Source: an uncultured Lachnospiraceae bacterium
Lineage (GTDB): Bacteria > Bacillota > Clostridia > Lachnospirales > Lachnospiraceae
Length of the DNA stretch: 64,000 nt
Assembly (NCBI GenBank): GCA_910585465.1
Contig: CAJUEW010000001.1
Coordinates: 248,001 to 312,000 of the forward strand
Reading direction: 5' to 3'
The notes below the pieces were generated by a model. It was not told where the DNA came from, searched no databases, and saw nothing but the letters and a program-made list of their open reading frames with translations. Within the stretch, counting starts at the first letter, position 1; every line of letters starts with the position of its first letter. Below are positions 40,627 through 50,062 of the stretch, piece by piece. The translations under genes were made by a program, and so were the position numbers.

Positions 40627-41682
40627 CTAATGCGTCAGATAGATGTAAAATACTCCCAGCAGAATACACGGCAGGCAGGCTGCCGCTCCGCACAGCAGAA
40701 ACTGAAAACTCTTCTTGCGGATGCCTGCAAGAAATACTGCGGTTCCCACAAACAACGGAGTCAGCATGATTCCCATGGACGACAGAAGGCAGCCGCCCAG
40801 ACAGGTGGTTCCAAGCAGCATCCAGCAGCCAAAGGAGCTGTCTCTTATACTTCTTAGTATCCAATAAAACAGCAGAGGCAGCAGTATCGCCGCCAGCACC
40901 CCTTTTCCCACCCAGGGAGTGATGCTTAAAAAGGTCAGTCCCGATGTATGCTCTCCGCTCATAAACAAATGCAGAAGCACTGCAAAAGACAGAAACATTC
41001 CCTGCATCTGCCTGTCCTCTCCAAAAAGCTCCTTTCCAATCAGTACATAAACCATATAGGCAAGCGGTATCAGAAGCCACGGAAGAATCGTATGAGCCAT
41101 TACCGTAGGCAGCACACCTGTTATCCTAGACAGCCATGCATAGAAAATCGGCCACAGAGACAGCACATACCGTTTGTCAAAGTCCGCAATGGCCCCGGTT
41201 TCCGGATAAATCCAGTATATTTTATCCGAGTGAACTGCTTCATTTGCCAGGTTTACATAGTAGGTGTCATCCCATTCCAGGTACATATGATGATGAATAA
41301 AATATAACTGATAACAAATCAGCAGCACAGCAATCACATATCCCGGCGTCATGTACTCTCTGGCGGTCCTTTTCAGTTCCTTCATATCCTCCAGAATGTC
41401 CCTCCGGAAAAAACAGCCTGCAACGGTCATAGCCGCTGTCAGCGCACTGTACAGATAGAAAAGGCTGTGAAAGGATGCCAGTGCCATTGTCATCGGCACC
41501 AGAATCAGTTCCAGCACCGCCCACCAAAGCATGGCTCCGGATACAATGGAAAAAATGATTCCTTCCTTTTTCAGCTTTAAAGCATGGCGCAGCGCATACC
41601 CGGAAAGAAAAGTCCCTCCAAAAAATATAGCCGCGGTCAGTAAAATTTCAAGGCGCATTCCTCGTCCTCTCTGTATCTTCAA
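40627..41682 (-). CDS. DUF6077-like membrane protein, N-terminal part
   Basis: This 351-residue product has about nine membrane segments. The loop containing HHHMYLEWDDTYYVNLANEAVH has the acidic motif expected of GT-C-type enzymes of the DUF6077 group. It ends abruptly at a TAG (40629-40627) after a membrane segment, with the next same-frame start only six codons on. It overlaps the end of the EpsG-like gene by 35 bases if the first ATG is used; a Met nine codons in (near 41658) would reduce that. Sugar transfer or polymerisation is likely but not shown. Confidence 0.6.
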   Translation of the reverse strand: MKIQRGRGMRLEILLTAAIFFGGTFLSGYALRHALKLKKEGIIFSIVSGAMLWWAVLELILVPMTMALASFHSLFYLYSALTAAMTVAGCFFRRDILEDMKELKRTAREYMTPGYVIAVLLICYQLYFIHHHMYLEWDDTYYVNLANEAVHSDKIYWIYPETGAIADFDKRYVLSLWPIFYAWLSRITGVLPTVMAHTILPWLLIPLAYMVYVLIGKELFGEDRQMQGMFLSFAVLLHLFMSGEHTSGLTFLSITPWVGKGVLAAILLPLLFYWILRSIRDSSFGCWMLLGTTCLGGCLLSSMGIMLTPLFVGTAVFLAGIRKKSFQFLLCGAAACLPCILLGVFYIYLTH

Positions 41683-42865
41683 TCATCCATAGCTGCTGGT
41701 CTCCAATGTTATTCTCATAACGTTCCTCCAGCAGCCGTTCATAGGGTCTGTATGCTTTTATCCGCTCCTGATTGAAAATAGATACATACGGAAAATTCCA
41801 TACAGAAATCCCCATGCCTGCATATCCGCCCTCGGATACCATTGCATTCAGATTCTTATATCCCATCAGGAGGGTCAATGCAAAGAAAAATGCGGCCGCG
41901 GCACCTGCCGGAAATTCCCGCTTTTGAATCAGTCTCATAACAACCGCACACTCCAGTACCTTAAAAATCACTCCGTACCGGCTTGCATAATAAGAGCTGC
42001 CGCACAGCAGCATATAGAAGCATGTTCCACACATGTATGCTTTCAGCAAAAGCTCCGTCTGCTTATCCGCCTGTCCGTCTTTTTTCCGATTCCACATATA
42101 CAGCGCTATTAAGACTCCGAAGCTTAAAAGCCGTTCTCCTGTTGCAAAAATACTTATGCTTCCCTCCAAAAGAAACTGTTCCACATGATACACCGGAATC
42201 AGACTTACAAAAAACTGCTCCACTGGTCCTGCCTGCAGAATCAGTCCTCCCGCAACGGAAAGCCCGGTCAGCGCCAGCATCGCCTGTATCGGCAGATAAT
42301 AGGCAGCAGGCAGTACCAGCCATCCATAGCCCACCTTATGAAAAGAGGCGGCAACCAGCACTCCCACCACATACCGTCCCCATTTTTTTTCCAGATAAAA
42401 CGGAACCAGTATGCCCAGAAACAGACACATGGCAAGTCCCTGACGCAGCCCCGACACCATCCACACTGTATACAGCACCGGATAGGACAGGAACAATCCC
42501 GCCGTCTTAAAAGGCACATATTTCTGCAGAAAACGATGCAGAAGCAGCATATCCGCAGCTCCCAGCGCCATCGTAAATACCCAGAAGGGGGCATGGCAAA
42601 ACTTAAACAGCGCACATATCAGCCGCCATCCCGGCTCCGGAAAGAATCCGAAAATATAGCCCTGGGACAGATCAATGACCGTCGGTATTGTCTCATAGAT
42701 TGCATGATAGGTCACATAGTCCGTACCCTGCCCAAAGCGCAGGCACAGACAGGCAGCCGACGCCCCCCAGCATACCCAGTATATTTTTTCTTTCTCTCCG
42801 GGACAGCGCCACTCTGACAGCGTCCCCGCAGCCAGCAGCAGAAATATCAATAAGTATAGACTCAT
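41648..42865 (-). CDS. EpsG family polysaccharide polymerase-like protein
   Basis: This 405-residue membrane protein has about 11 segments and the EpsG/Wzy-like landmarks RFGQGTDYVTYHAIYE near the N terminus, VSGLRQGLAMCLFLGILV and ASFHKVGYGWLVLP. EpsG proteins are thought to polymerise lipid-linked repeat units outside the membrane. I chose ATG 42865, which overlaps the wecB-like stop (ATGA) and has GGAAGGAAAAGC upstream. It is the only clear polymerase candidate in the locus. Confidence 0.85.
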   Translation of the reverse strand: MSLYLLIFLLLAAGTLSEWRCPGEKEKIYWVCWGASAACLCLRFGQGTDYVTYHAIYETIPTVIDLSQGYIFGFFPEPGWRLICALFKFCHAPFWVFTMALGAADMLLLHRFLQKYVPFKTAGLFLSYPVLYTVWMVSGLRQGLAMCLFLGILVPFYLEKKWGRYVVGVLVAASFHKVGYGWLVLPAAYYLPIQAMLALTGLSVAGGLILQAGPVEQFFVSLIPVYHVEQFLLEGSISIFATGERLLSFGVLIALYMWNRKKDGQADKQTELLLKAYMCGTCFYMLLCGSSYYASRYGVIFKVLECAVVMRLIQKREFPAGAAAAFFFALTLLMGYKNLNAMVSEGGYAGMGISVWNFPYVSIFNQERIKAYRPYERLLEERYENNIGDQQLWMIEDTERTRNAP

Positions 42866-43959
42866 GCTTTTCCTTCCAAAATATCCGCAATTCTTTTGCA
42901 TGCAAATCCGTCGCCGTAAGGATTGCTCGCCGTACTCATTGCTTCATATGCTTTTTCATCTTCCAGCAATAATTTGAAGTTTTTATAAATCACTTCTTCA
43001 TCCGTCCCAACCAGCTTTAATGTTCCCGCTGCAATTCCCTCCGGCCGCTCTGTGGTGTCCCTCATCACAAGCACCGGCTTGCCAAGAGAAGGCGCCTCCT
43101 CCTGAATTCCGCCGCTGTCGGTCAGAATCAGATAGCTTCTGGACAAGAAATTGTGAAAATCCAGCACGTCCAGAGGTTCAATAATGCGGATTCTCTCATC
43201 GTCTCCAAGAATCGCGTTTGCCGTCTCTCTTACCGCAGGATTCATATGAATCGGATAGATTGCCTTAATATCCGGATGCTCATCGCATACCCTGCGGATA
43301 GCCCGGAACATATTTTTCATAGGCTCTCCCAGGTTTTCCCTGCGGTGCGCCGTAATCATAATCAGGCGGCTGTCCCCCGCCCAGTCCAGCTCCGGATGGG
43401 TATATTCCTTCCGTACTGTTGTCTTTAACGCATCGATGGCTGTGTTTCCGGTCACGTAGATCGTATCCGGGTTCTTTCCTTCCTTCAGAAGATTTTCCTT
43501 TGAAAGATTTGTGGGGGCAAAATGATAGGAAGAAATAATACTGACCGCCTGACGGTTAAATTCCTCCGGGTACGGAGAATAGATATTGTAGGTGCGAAGT
43601 CCCGCCTCCACATGTCCTACCGGAATCTGCAGATAAAAGCATGCCAGAGCCGTTACAAATGTGGTAGACGTATCCCCATGCACCAGAACAACATCCGGGC
43701 GGACTTTCTCCAAAACCTCTTTAATCCGGTTCAAAATATTTGTTGTCACATCAAACAAGGTCTGACGGTCTTTCATAATAGACAGATCATAGTCCGGCGC
43801 AACCGAAAACGCCTCCAGCACCTGATCCAGCATCTGACGATGCTGCCCGGTCACACAGACGATGGTCTCAATCCCTTTTCTCGTCTTCAGCTCATTGACC
43901 AGCGGACACATTTTAATCGCCTCCGGTCTTGTTCCAAATACAAGCATTATTTTTTTCAT
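42862..43959 (-). CDS. wecB: Non-hydrolysing UDP-N-acetylglucosamine 2-epimerase (WecB/WbpI family)
   Basis: This 365-residue GT-B-like enzyme interconverts UDP-GlcNAc-type and UDP-ManNAc-type sugars. Family marks are MLVFGTRPEAIKMCPLVNEL, DVVLVHGDTSTTFV, HVEAGLRTYNIYSPYPEEFNR and TDSGGIQEEAPSLGKPVLVMR. The gene symbol follows the family. In this setting the substrate could instead be UDP-GlcNAc3NAcA, as for WbpI, because homologues of the other WbpA/B/E steps are in the same operon. It starts directly at the stop of the preceding glycosyltransferase gene. Confidence 0.92.
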   Translation of the reverse strand: MKKIMLVFGTRPEAIKMCPLVNELKTRKGIETIVCVTGQHRQMLDQVLEAFSVAPDYDLSIMKDRQTLFDVTTNILNRIKEVLEKVRPDVVLVHGDTSTTFVTALACFYLQIPVGHVEAGLRTYNIYSPYPEEFNRQAVSIISSYHFAPTNLSKENLLKEGKNPDTIYVTGNTAIDALKTTVRKEYTHPELDWAGDSRLIMITAHRRENLGEPMKNMFRAIRRVCDEHPDIKAIYPIHMNPAVRETANAILGDDERIRIIEPLDVLDFHNFLSRSYLILTDSGGIQEEAPSLGKPVLVMRDTTERPEGIAAGTLKLVGTDEEVIYKNFKLLLEDEKAYEAMSTASNPYGDGFACKRIADILEGKA

Positions 43960-45048
43960 CTATCGTTCCTCTAGCTCTTCCTTAATCTGTTCCGCAAGCC
44001 TCTGGTTATTTTTTTCCACATGTACATGTCTGATAAACCGATCCACCGCCCTTTGCCACTGTCCGTAGTTTTCTGCTATAGAGCGAATTGCCTGTTCATA
44101 ATCGTCGGAGGCCCGTCCGATTTTATATTTCTCACAAAATTCTTTCAAAGGAGGATTTGTGGACGTTACCACTGGTTTCCCCTCAAACAGAAATTCAAAA
44201 ATTTTGCCGCTTGCGCAGTATTTATTGTTCAAATCCCGCTGATGATAAGTCACCATACCTGCCTGACAGTTTTCGATAAAATATTTCAGATGATCCTGAT
44301 CCATACGTGGAAAAATCTTTACATTGGTCAGTCCCAGGTCCTGAATCGTCCGGCGGATAATCGTCTCATCTTCCTCATCGCTCCCGCCAATCAGAAGAAG
44401 CTCATAGCCCTCTCCCAACCCCTTCATAGCTTCCACCATCTTTCCAGTTGTACGGCTCATATCACAGCCCGCAGTAGAAATAATCCGAAATCTTTTCTCT
44501 TTGAAAAATTCTCTGCATTCCTCTTCCGTCTGCGCCCGCTTTTCTTCATCCGTGTACTCCAGGCAGCGGATATTTTCATAATTTAACGGCTGCTTCTTAA
44601 GGCCGAACATGCTTACCATAATCCTTGCCCGGTATGCGTTGGCCGCAATAACCACATCCGAATGCCTGGTAAAAATTTTTTCCACCATACAGCCGATTTT
44701 TCCCGGAAGCCCTGCAGCACTCCTCATATCATACAGCTCCCGGCAGTCCTGCACCACATAGCGGGCACCGGACAGCTTCTTCGCCAGATAACCCGGAAGG
44801 ATTCCCTTGCGGTTATCGATAAAAATCAGGTCCTGTCTGCCAAGCTTCCTCACCTGCAGACAGACAAACATGATAAAATTGCTGTATCCCCGGTCCGGAT
44901 AAACAATGTGGCAGCTTTCCTGAGGAATTTCTCCATCCAGGCCGCGGGTAATGTAAGTCACATCCCCCAGCCTCTTTGCCGTCCTGATAAGCTCACGAAC
45001 CCTTCCGTCATATTTAAAATAATCATAGGATATCAATAATATTTTCAT
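43960..45048 (-). CDS. Glycosyltransferase (GT-B fold, family 4-like)
   Basis: This 362-residue enzyme has KILLISYDYFKYDGRVRELI at the N terminus, VIAANAYRARIMVSMFGL mid-protein and a C-terminal donor site IFEFLFEGKPVVTSTNPPL. It should add one sugar of the repeat unit at the cytoplasmic membrane face. ATG 45048 has AGGAGTGAACAC upstream and was preferred to an earlier in-frame start. It sits between the aminotransferase and the 2-epimerase, which suggests it may use the product of that pathway. Confidence 0.82.
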   Translation of the reverse strand: MKILLISYDYFKYDGRVRELIRTAKRLGDVTYITRGLDGEIPQESCHIVYPDRGYSNFIMFVCLQVRKLGRQDLIFIDNRKGILPGYLAKKLSGARYVVQDCRELYDMRSAAGLPGKIGCMVEKIFTRHSDVVIAANAYRARIMVSMFGLKKQPLNYENIRCLEYTDEEKRAQTEEECREFFKEKRFRIISTAGCDMSRTTGKMVEAMKGLGEGYELLLIGGSDEEDETIIRRTIQDLGLTNVKIFPRMDQDHLKYFIENCQAGMVTYHQRDLNNKYCASGKIFEFLFEGKPVVTSTNPPLKEFCEKYKIGRASDDYEQAIRSIAENYGQWQRAVDRFIRHVHVEKNNQRLAEQIKEELEER

Positions 45049-45071
45049 GTGTTCACTCCTGATTCCGCTTA

Positions 45072-46196
45072 TCATACTTTTTCCCGAATCAGCCGGATCA
45101 CCTTCCGCTGTTCCTCATCCGTCAGGTAGGGACTCAGCGGCAGAGACAGCACCCGGCTGCATACGCTGCGTGTCACCGGAAACTGCTCCCCATAAGAATG
45201 GTATCCTTTAAAGGCTGTCTGCTGGTGCATTCCTCTCTCATAATAGATCATGGAGGGAACGCCGTTTTCCTCCAGACAGGACTGTACCTCCCTGCGCTCC
45301 CTTTCATCCTTCAGAAGAATGCTGTACTGCGCCCAGCCCGAGCTTAGCCCTTCTGGTACGATCGGAACCTTTACGCAGTCCTTCAGTCCTTCGGCATACT
45401 TTGCCGCTATGGCATCCGTATCCGCCAGCTCATAATCTTTAAATGCTTTCAGCTTCACCTGCAGAACCGCTGCCTGAATAGTGTCCAGCCGGGAATTAAT
45501 ACCCACGCGTACATTATCATATTTATCGCTGCCCTTGCCGTGAACCCGGTAAGATTTTAAGAGCGCTGCCCATTCCTCATGATTTGTGAAAACAGCGCCG
45601 CCGTCTCCATAGCATCCAAGCGGTTTTGCCGGAAAGAACGAGGTGGCGGCAATATCTCCGAAGCTTCCGGCACGCTTTCCATGATATGTTCCTCCAAAGC
45701 CCTGGGCTGCATCCTCTAAAATATACAGGCCATACTTGTCTGCAATGGCCCGGATTCTGTCATAATCAGCCGGAAGGCCGAACAGATCCACAGTCACAAT
45801 AGCCCTTGGAGTCAGCCTTCCTTCTGCCTGAACTGCCTGAATCACACGCTCCAGACTGTCCGGATCCATATTAAAGGTATCCTCCAGAATATCCGTAAAT
45901 ACCGGGGTAGCCCCTTGAAAGGCCACAGTTTCGGCCGAGGCAAAGAATGTAAAATCCGGTACAAAGACTGCATCTCCCTCCCCGATATTCCATGCCATCA
46001 GCGCCAGAGTCAACGCGTCGGTTCCATTACCGCAGCTAATACAATATTTCATTCCCACATATTCTGCCAGAGCTTCCTCCAGCTCGTCCACCTGACTGCC
46101 GCTGATATAGCTGGAAGCCTCCAGCACCTGGCTGACAGCCTGATCTATTCCCGGCTTCAGCGCCTGATACTGTCTCTTCAGATCACGAAACTGCAT
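45072..46196 (-). CDS. DegT/DnrJ/EryC1 aminotransferase, WbpE-like
   Basis: This 374-residue PLP enzyme closely follows the WbpE pattern: FRDLKRQYQALKPGIDQAV, YCISCGNGTDALTLALMA, FTFFASAETVAFQGATPVF, the Schiff-base Lys in SFFPAKPLGCYGDGGAVFTN and RVGINSRLDTIQAAVLQ. WbpE converts UDP-3-keto-GlcNAcA to the 3-amino sugar, using glutamate. The WbpB-like and WbpA-like genes upstream in the operon supply that substrate. I chose ATG 46196 with GGAGAGG upstream, one base after the acyl carrier protein stop. The distance of one base suggests coupled translation. Confidence 0.88.
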   Translation of the reverse strand: MQFRDLKRQYQALKPGIDQAVSQVLEASSYISGSQVDELEEALAEYVGMKYCISCGNGTDALTLALMAWNIGEGDAVFVPDFTFFASAETVAFQGATPVFTDILEDTFNMDPDSLERVIQAVQAEGRLTPRAIVTVDLFGLPADYDRIRAIADKYGLYILEDAAQGFGGTYHGKRAGSFGDIAATSFFPAKPLGCYGDGGAVFTNHEEWAALLKSYRVHGKGSDKYDNVRVGINSRLDTIQAAVLQVKLKAFKDYELADTDAIAAKYAEGLKDCVKVPIVPEGLSSGWAQYSILLKDERERREVQSCLEENGVPSMIYYERGMHQQTAFKGYHSYGEQFPVTRSVCSRVLSLPLSPYLTDEEQRKVIRLIREKV

Positions 46197-46197
46197 C

Positions 46198-46428
46198 TTA
46201 ATCCTCTCCTTTGAGCTTCTCGCACAGACGCCAGATATCCTCTGCGGAATTGAAATTCTCCGGCACAATCTCCTCCGCCGGAATTTCAATGCCTAACTGA
46301 TCCTCAATCTCTGCAATCAGTGTAATCACATCAAAGGATTCCAGAACTCCGTCGTCAATCAGCTCCTTCTCTGTCCCAAAGTCAATCTCCGGCTTTAATG
46401 CCTCCAAAATCTCCATTAATTCTTCCAT
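46198..46428 (-). CDS. Acyl carrier protein
   Basis: This 76-residue acidic four-helix protein has the phosphopantetheine site in GVLESFDVITLIAEIEDQLG, where the Ser of LESFD replaces the DSL of fatty-acid ACPs and resembles DltC and NRPS-like carriers. The C-terminal helix (NFNSAEDIWRLCEKLKG) is normal. AGGAGGTAGGAAG precedes ATG 46428, which overlaps the end of a PLP decarboxylase gene by 13 bases. With a DltA-like adenylation enzyme two genes upstream, it probably carries an amino acid thioester. This is not a housekeeping fatty-acid ACP context. Confidence 0.88.
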   Translation of the reverse strand: MEELMEILEALKPEIDFGTEKELIDDGVLESFDVITLIAEIEDQLGIEIPAEEIVPENFNSAEDIWRLCEKLKGED

Positions 46429-47609
46429 CTTCCTACCTCCTGATTCCATGTATTAAGCGGATAGGTTTCCAACCCGCCGCGCATAAGCTTTATTCCTTCC
46501 TGCCCGCTGTACTGGTAAATTCCCGGCAGCCTCCGGCTTAAAAACAGATACAGACCTTCTGTCACCGAATACGCCCCGATATTATGGAACACCAGATAAT
46601 CCCCGATTCTCGCATCGTGAAGCAAAAGCTTCTTTAACAAAATATCCGCAGTCGTACAAAGGGAACCGTAAACCGTCCACTCCTCCTCTTCCTTTTCAAC
46701 CGGATGCTGCGGGAAAAAAGACAGTACCGGCGTTTTCATCGCCATATTCTGCCCATAATAATTCACATGATTGATGCCGCCGTCCACAATACACACATTG
46801 ACCGCGTCATTCCTCTTCTGATCTACAATCTTTGTTATATAATAGCCGCAGGATGCCGTCAGAAAACGGCCCATCTCAAAAATCAACTTATACGGCCTGC
46901 CCTCCCGGAACAGCTTGGCGAACTCCTCCAGCAGGTATCTGTCCTTTTCAAAATCATCCTTTGTAAAATAAGGCACCCCCAGCCCCGGTCCAAATTCCAG
47001 CACCCGGGCCGAAAAGCCCTCCTCCTCCCGCAGCCTGCAGATAAAATCCTCAATATATTCCACTTCTTTGGCAATCTTTTTCAGTTCCTTCTTCTGGGTT
47101 CCGGTAAAATACTGAACTCCCGTTATTTCCAGACAGGGATATTTCTCGCGGCAGCGGATCAGCTCCGTTACATCCGCCTCGCTCATACCAAACTGATTGC
47201 CGTTTGTCACCCGAAGCAGAATCTCGGCTCTCTTTCCGAGCTCCTCTGCACAGCGATGCACCAGCCAAAACTGATTCTTTGACTCTGCCGTATAATGAAT
47301 CACTCCCTGTTCCATGGCATAGCGCACATCCGCGTATTCCTTGTTCACGCCGGATAAAACAATTTTCGTCATATCCAGCCGATTTTCCACGCAGATATGA
47401 AATTCTCCCGGAGAACAGATCTCATACCGCTCCACACAGGAATCCATAGCTTTTATCAGGAACGGATTTGCCTTGACCGCAAAGCAAAGCTCTGCAGGCC
47501 GGATGCTTTCCGCCACCCATTCTGCCCTTGCTCTGAGTATATCTGTATCAAACACGAACGCCGGCGTCTCAAGAGATACCGCCAGTTCCTGCAGTCTGTT
47601 CTTGTCCAT
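46416..47609 (-). CDS. PLP-dependent decarboxylase, LysA/alanine-racemase fold (carrier-associated)
   Basis: This 397-residue fold-type III enzyme has the PLP Lys in LCFAVKANPFLIKAM and YEICSPGEFHICVENRLDM. The phosphate-binding FGPGLGVPYF, the active-site VYGSLCTTADILLKK region and NIGAYSVTEGLYLFLS close the core. Relatives decarboxylate diaminopimelate, ornithine or, in the case of BtrK, an amino acid bound to a carrier protein. Its overlap with the ACP gene and nearness to the adenylation enzyme make a carrier-bound substrate plausible here. A second paralogue lies at 54656. Confidence 0.82.
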   Translation of the reverse strand: MDKNRLQELAVSLETPAFVFDTDILRARAEWVAESIRPAELCFAVKANPFLIKAMDSCVERYEICSPGEFHICVENRLDMTKIVLSGVNKEYADVRYAMEQGVIHYTAESKNQFWLVHRCAEELGKRAEILLRVTNGNQFGMSEADVTELIRCREKYPCLEITGVQYFTGTQKKELKKIAKEVEYIEDFICRLREEEGFSARVLEFGPGLGVPYFTKDDFEKDRYLLEEFAKLFREGRPYKLIFEMGRFLTASCGYYITKIVDQKRNDAVNVCIVDGGINHVNYYGQNMAMKTPVLSFFPQHPVEKEEEEWTVYGSLCTTADILLKKLLLHDARIGDYLVFHNIGAYSVTEGLYLFLSRRLPGIYQYSGQEGIKLMRGGLETYPLNTWNQEVGRWKN

Positions 47610-47635
47610 ATGCTTCCCTCCACCAGCCTGTCCTC

Positions 47636-49159
47636 TTAATTTGTCCTGGAATAATCTTCCATCAGTGCACTTCTGTCAATTTTCCCGTTTTTTGTAATGG
47701 GCATGGACTCTGTCTGCCGGAATACATTCGGGATCATAAACCGCGGAAGCTTTTCGGACAGACATTGAATAATCTCTTTAGGACTTAATTTTCCCACATA
47801 AAACCCGATAATCTTCGTATTTGGTTCATCATAAATACAGCAGACTCTGGAAATCCCGTCAAGGGCCTGAAAAGCGGCTTCAATTTCCCCAAGCTCTATC
47901 CGGTGCCCCATATGCTTAATCTGAAAATCCTTCCGGGTTACATAGTACAATTCCCCGGCTTCGTCATACCGCCCCAGATCCCCGGTCCGGTAAACAGGCT
48001 CCAGATAACGGCTGTTCAATGGGTTCTGAACAAACGCCTCCGCCGTTTTCTCCTGGTTCCTGTAATATCCCAGAGCCAGCGCCGTACCTGACACGCAGAT
48101 TTCCCCCAGTATCCCCGGCTCCGTTACCAGATGATCCTCTTTATCCAGTAAAAATACCCTCTCATTCGGAAACGCCTTCCCGATAGGAAGCAGCTCATCC
48201 CCGGCAAACTCCCGGTTCAGAATATAATACGTACAGTTACATGTAATCTCTGTCGGCCCGTAAAGATTCACATAAAGGGCCTCCGGCAAATATTCTCTCC
48301 AGTAGTTCAGGTGCTTTACCGGCATCACCTCGCCGCTGAACATCACCCGGCGGATGCTTTTCGGGATCTTATATTTGAATCCCTTCAGCATGGAGATAAT
48401 ACAAAGAGCCGACACCGCCCACGTAAGGCTTGTCACCTTTCTGTCATCCAGGAAATCCAAAAGTTTCTTTGGGACGGAAAAATATTTCTTTGGAACTACT
48501 TCCATAGTTGCCCCAACCTTCATGGCAGGATAGATATCCTTCACCGATACATCAAAGTCAAAGGGAGCCTGATTGGCAATCACATCCTCTCGTTCAAAGC
48601 CGAAGATTTCCGTAAAATGCTCCGTAAAATCAATGACGGAACGGTGGGATACCACCACTCCCTTGGGTACTCCCGTAGAACCGGAGGTAAAAATTGCATA
48701 CAGAGGGTCTGTATCACAGGCTGACTCTCTTCTGGCTGCCAGAGCCTGCGTATCCGCATCCTGTTTTACCAGCTCCTCCGCCAGCAGCACTCTACCTTTA
48801 AAATCCAGCTCCTGCAGCTTTCCTGCAAGCTTTTCCGAGGTCACAATGATCTCTGCCTCCAGTGTTTCCAGAATGGTCCGTATCCGCTCCAAGGGCTGAT
48901 CCGGCTCCACTAATGTATAAAAGCAGCCTGCACAGACTGCTCCCATAAAAACATTCAAGGTCCATGCTTCTTTTTCCATCAGAACCGGTACCGGCGCGTT
49001 CTGAGGAAGTATGGCGGATAAAGCGCTGCCGATCCTTTCCGCATTTTCCAGAACCTGCCTGTAGGTATAGCTGCTTTCAAGGTCCTCGTATGCCGCTTTT
49101 TCCGGACAGGAGGCTGCGCTTGCTTCCAGATAATCCAGGATATTTTGTATCTGAGTCAT
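47636..49159 (-). CDS. Amino-acid adenylation enzyme (free-standing, DltA-like)
   Basis: This 507-residue AMP-forming ligase has the P-loop YAIFTSGSTGVPKGVVVSH. It also has the A4-type segment APFDFDVSVKDIYPAMKVG, very close to the DltA pattern FDLSVMDIYP with its Asp for the substrate amino group. NLYGPTEITCNCTYY, the YRTGDLGRYDEAGELYYVTR core and the catalytic Lys in ITKNGKIDRSAL follow. No carrier or condensation domain is fused. It should activate a small amino acid and load it on the adjacent ACP. The exact amino acid cannot be read by eye. Confidence 0.88.
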   Translation of the reverse strand: MTQIQNILDYLEASAASCPEKAAYEDLESSYTYRQVLENAERIGSALSAILPQNAPVPVLMEKEAWTLNVFMGAVCAGCFYTLVEPDQPLERIRTILETLEAEIIVTSEKLAGKLQELDFKGRVLLAEELVKQDADTQALAARRESACDTDPLYAIFTSGSTGVPKGVVVSHRSVIDFTEHFTEIFGFEREDVIANQAPFDFDVSVKDIYPAMKVGATMEVVPKKYFSVPKKLLDFLDDRKVTSLTWAVSALCIISMLKGFKYKIPKSIRRVMFSGEVMPVKHLNYWREYLPEALYVNLYGPTEITCNCTYYILNREFAGDELLPIGKAFPNERVFLLDKEDHLVTEPGILGEICVSGTALALGYYRNQEKTAEAFVQNPLNSRYLEPVYRTGDLGRYDEAGELYYVTRKDFQIKHMGHRIELGEIEAAFQALDGISRVCCIYDEPNTKIIGFYVGKLSPKEIIQCLSEKLPRFMIPNVFRQTESMPITKNGKIDRSALMEDYSRTN

Positions 49160-49168
49160 GAATTTCTC

Positions 49169-50062
49169 CTATTTCTTTCTCATTTCCGGCACCTTGCGGG
49201 CCGGGTTGCCGAACTGCTTCTCACCCTCCGGCACGTCCCTGATGGCAACCGCCCCAATACCAAGATACGCATGGTCTCCCACCGTAATCCGGTTGGTGGT
49301 CACAGACATGGGCGCCGCGTAAGTATGGCTGCCCACATTACAGTGTCCGGAAATACTGGCCTTTCCGCTGATCAGGCTTCCTTCTCCAACTCGGCAGTTA
49401 TGGCCCACATCACCGGCCAGTCCGATCATGGAACCTTTTCCCAGCACGGTTGTCCTTGTGTCTCCGGCCGCCAGAACAGCTCCCGCCAGAAGCAGGCAGC
49501 CGTCCTCTATCACTGTTCCTGCCAGATGAGGCAGTGTCCGGCATAATCCGTCTTCCGTCCGGTATATATCGGCATCCTCCGCGCCAATTACACAGTTTTC
49601 CTTTATCTGCACATTATTTCCGATACGGACATGATCCTTAATCACAGTTCCCGCCCCAATCCGGCAGTGATCGCCGATCACCACATCCCTTCCGATCACG
49701 CAGAAGGGAGCGATTTTCACATCCTCTCCCGTCTGAACGTCCGAGCTGATATAGCTCCCGTCCTTCAGGTATACAGAGGGCTTCGGCATAAGACTTACCA
49801 TACGCTCCAGAAGCTCCCCGTACAGATTTTTAGGCATACGGCTCTTCAGCAGAATGCAGGATGGGTCCAGGACAGGCTTTAACTCCTCTCCTGCGATAAA
49901 AATACTGTTTCTCACCTGTACAGCGCTCTCTGCCAGATTCCCTTTTACAAATATAATCGTATGATCCTCAGGCGCTTCCGGATCGGATACCCCATAAACA
50001 GGAAAATCACAGCTGGTATCAAACAGCGCCTTTGCCGGTATGTCGCATATTTTAAACATCAA
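49169..50062 (-). CDS. LpxD-like left-handed beta-helix N-acyltransferase
   Basis: This 297-residue protein has an N-terminal ~95-residue domain and many hexapeptide repeats (VKIAPFCVIGRDVVIGDHCR, VIKDHVRIGNNVQIKENCVI). The catalytic-type His lies in GDVGHNCRVGEGSLISG, as in LpxD, and the end (YLGIGAVAIRDVPEGEKQFG) is like NeuD. LpxD uses acyl-ACP as donor, unlike acetyl-CoA-dependent WbpD. With an ACP and an adenylation enzyme in the operon, transfer of an aminoacyl group to the 3-amino sugar is a good guess. It overlaps the WbpB-like gene by 11 bases. Confidence 0.82.
   Translation of the reverse strand: MMFKICDIPAKALFDTSCDFPVYGVSDPEAPEDHTIIFVKGNLAESAVQVRNSIFIAGEELKPVLDPSCILLKSRMPKNLYGELLERMVSLMPKPSVYLKDGSYISSDVQTGEDVKIAPFCVIGRDVVIGDHCRIGAGTVIKDHVRIGNNVQIKENCVIGAEDADIYRTEDGLCRTLPHLAGTVIEDGCLLLAGAVLAAGDTRTTVLGKGSMIGLAGDVGHNCRVGEGSLISGKASISGHCNVGSHTYAAPMSVTTNRITVGDHAYLGIGAVAIRDVPEGEKQFGNPARKVPEMRKK

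Noticed and set aside
40226..41080. 284-codon minus-strand frame across the DUF6077-like pair
   Set aside because: Overlaps both real frames in another phase and lacks the hydrophobic pattern of its neighbours.
46198..46428. Housekeeping fatty-acid ACP
   Set aside because: The LESFD site differs from the usual DSL, and no fatty-acid genes are nearby; the neighbours are an adenylation enzyme and an LpxD-like transferase.
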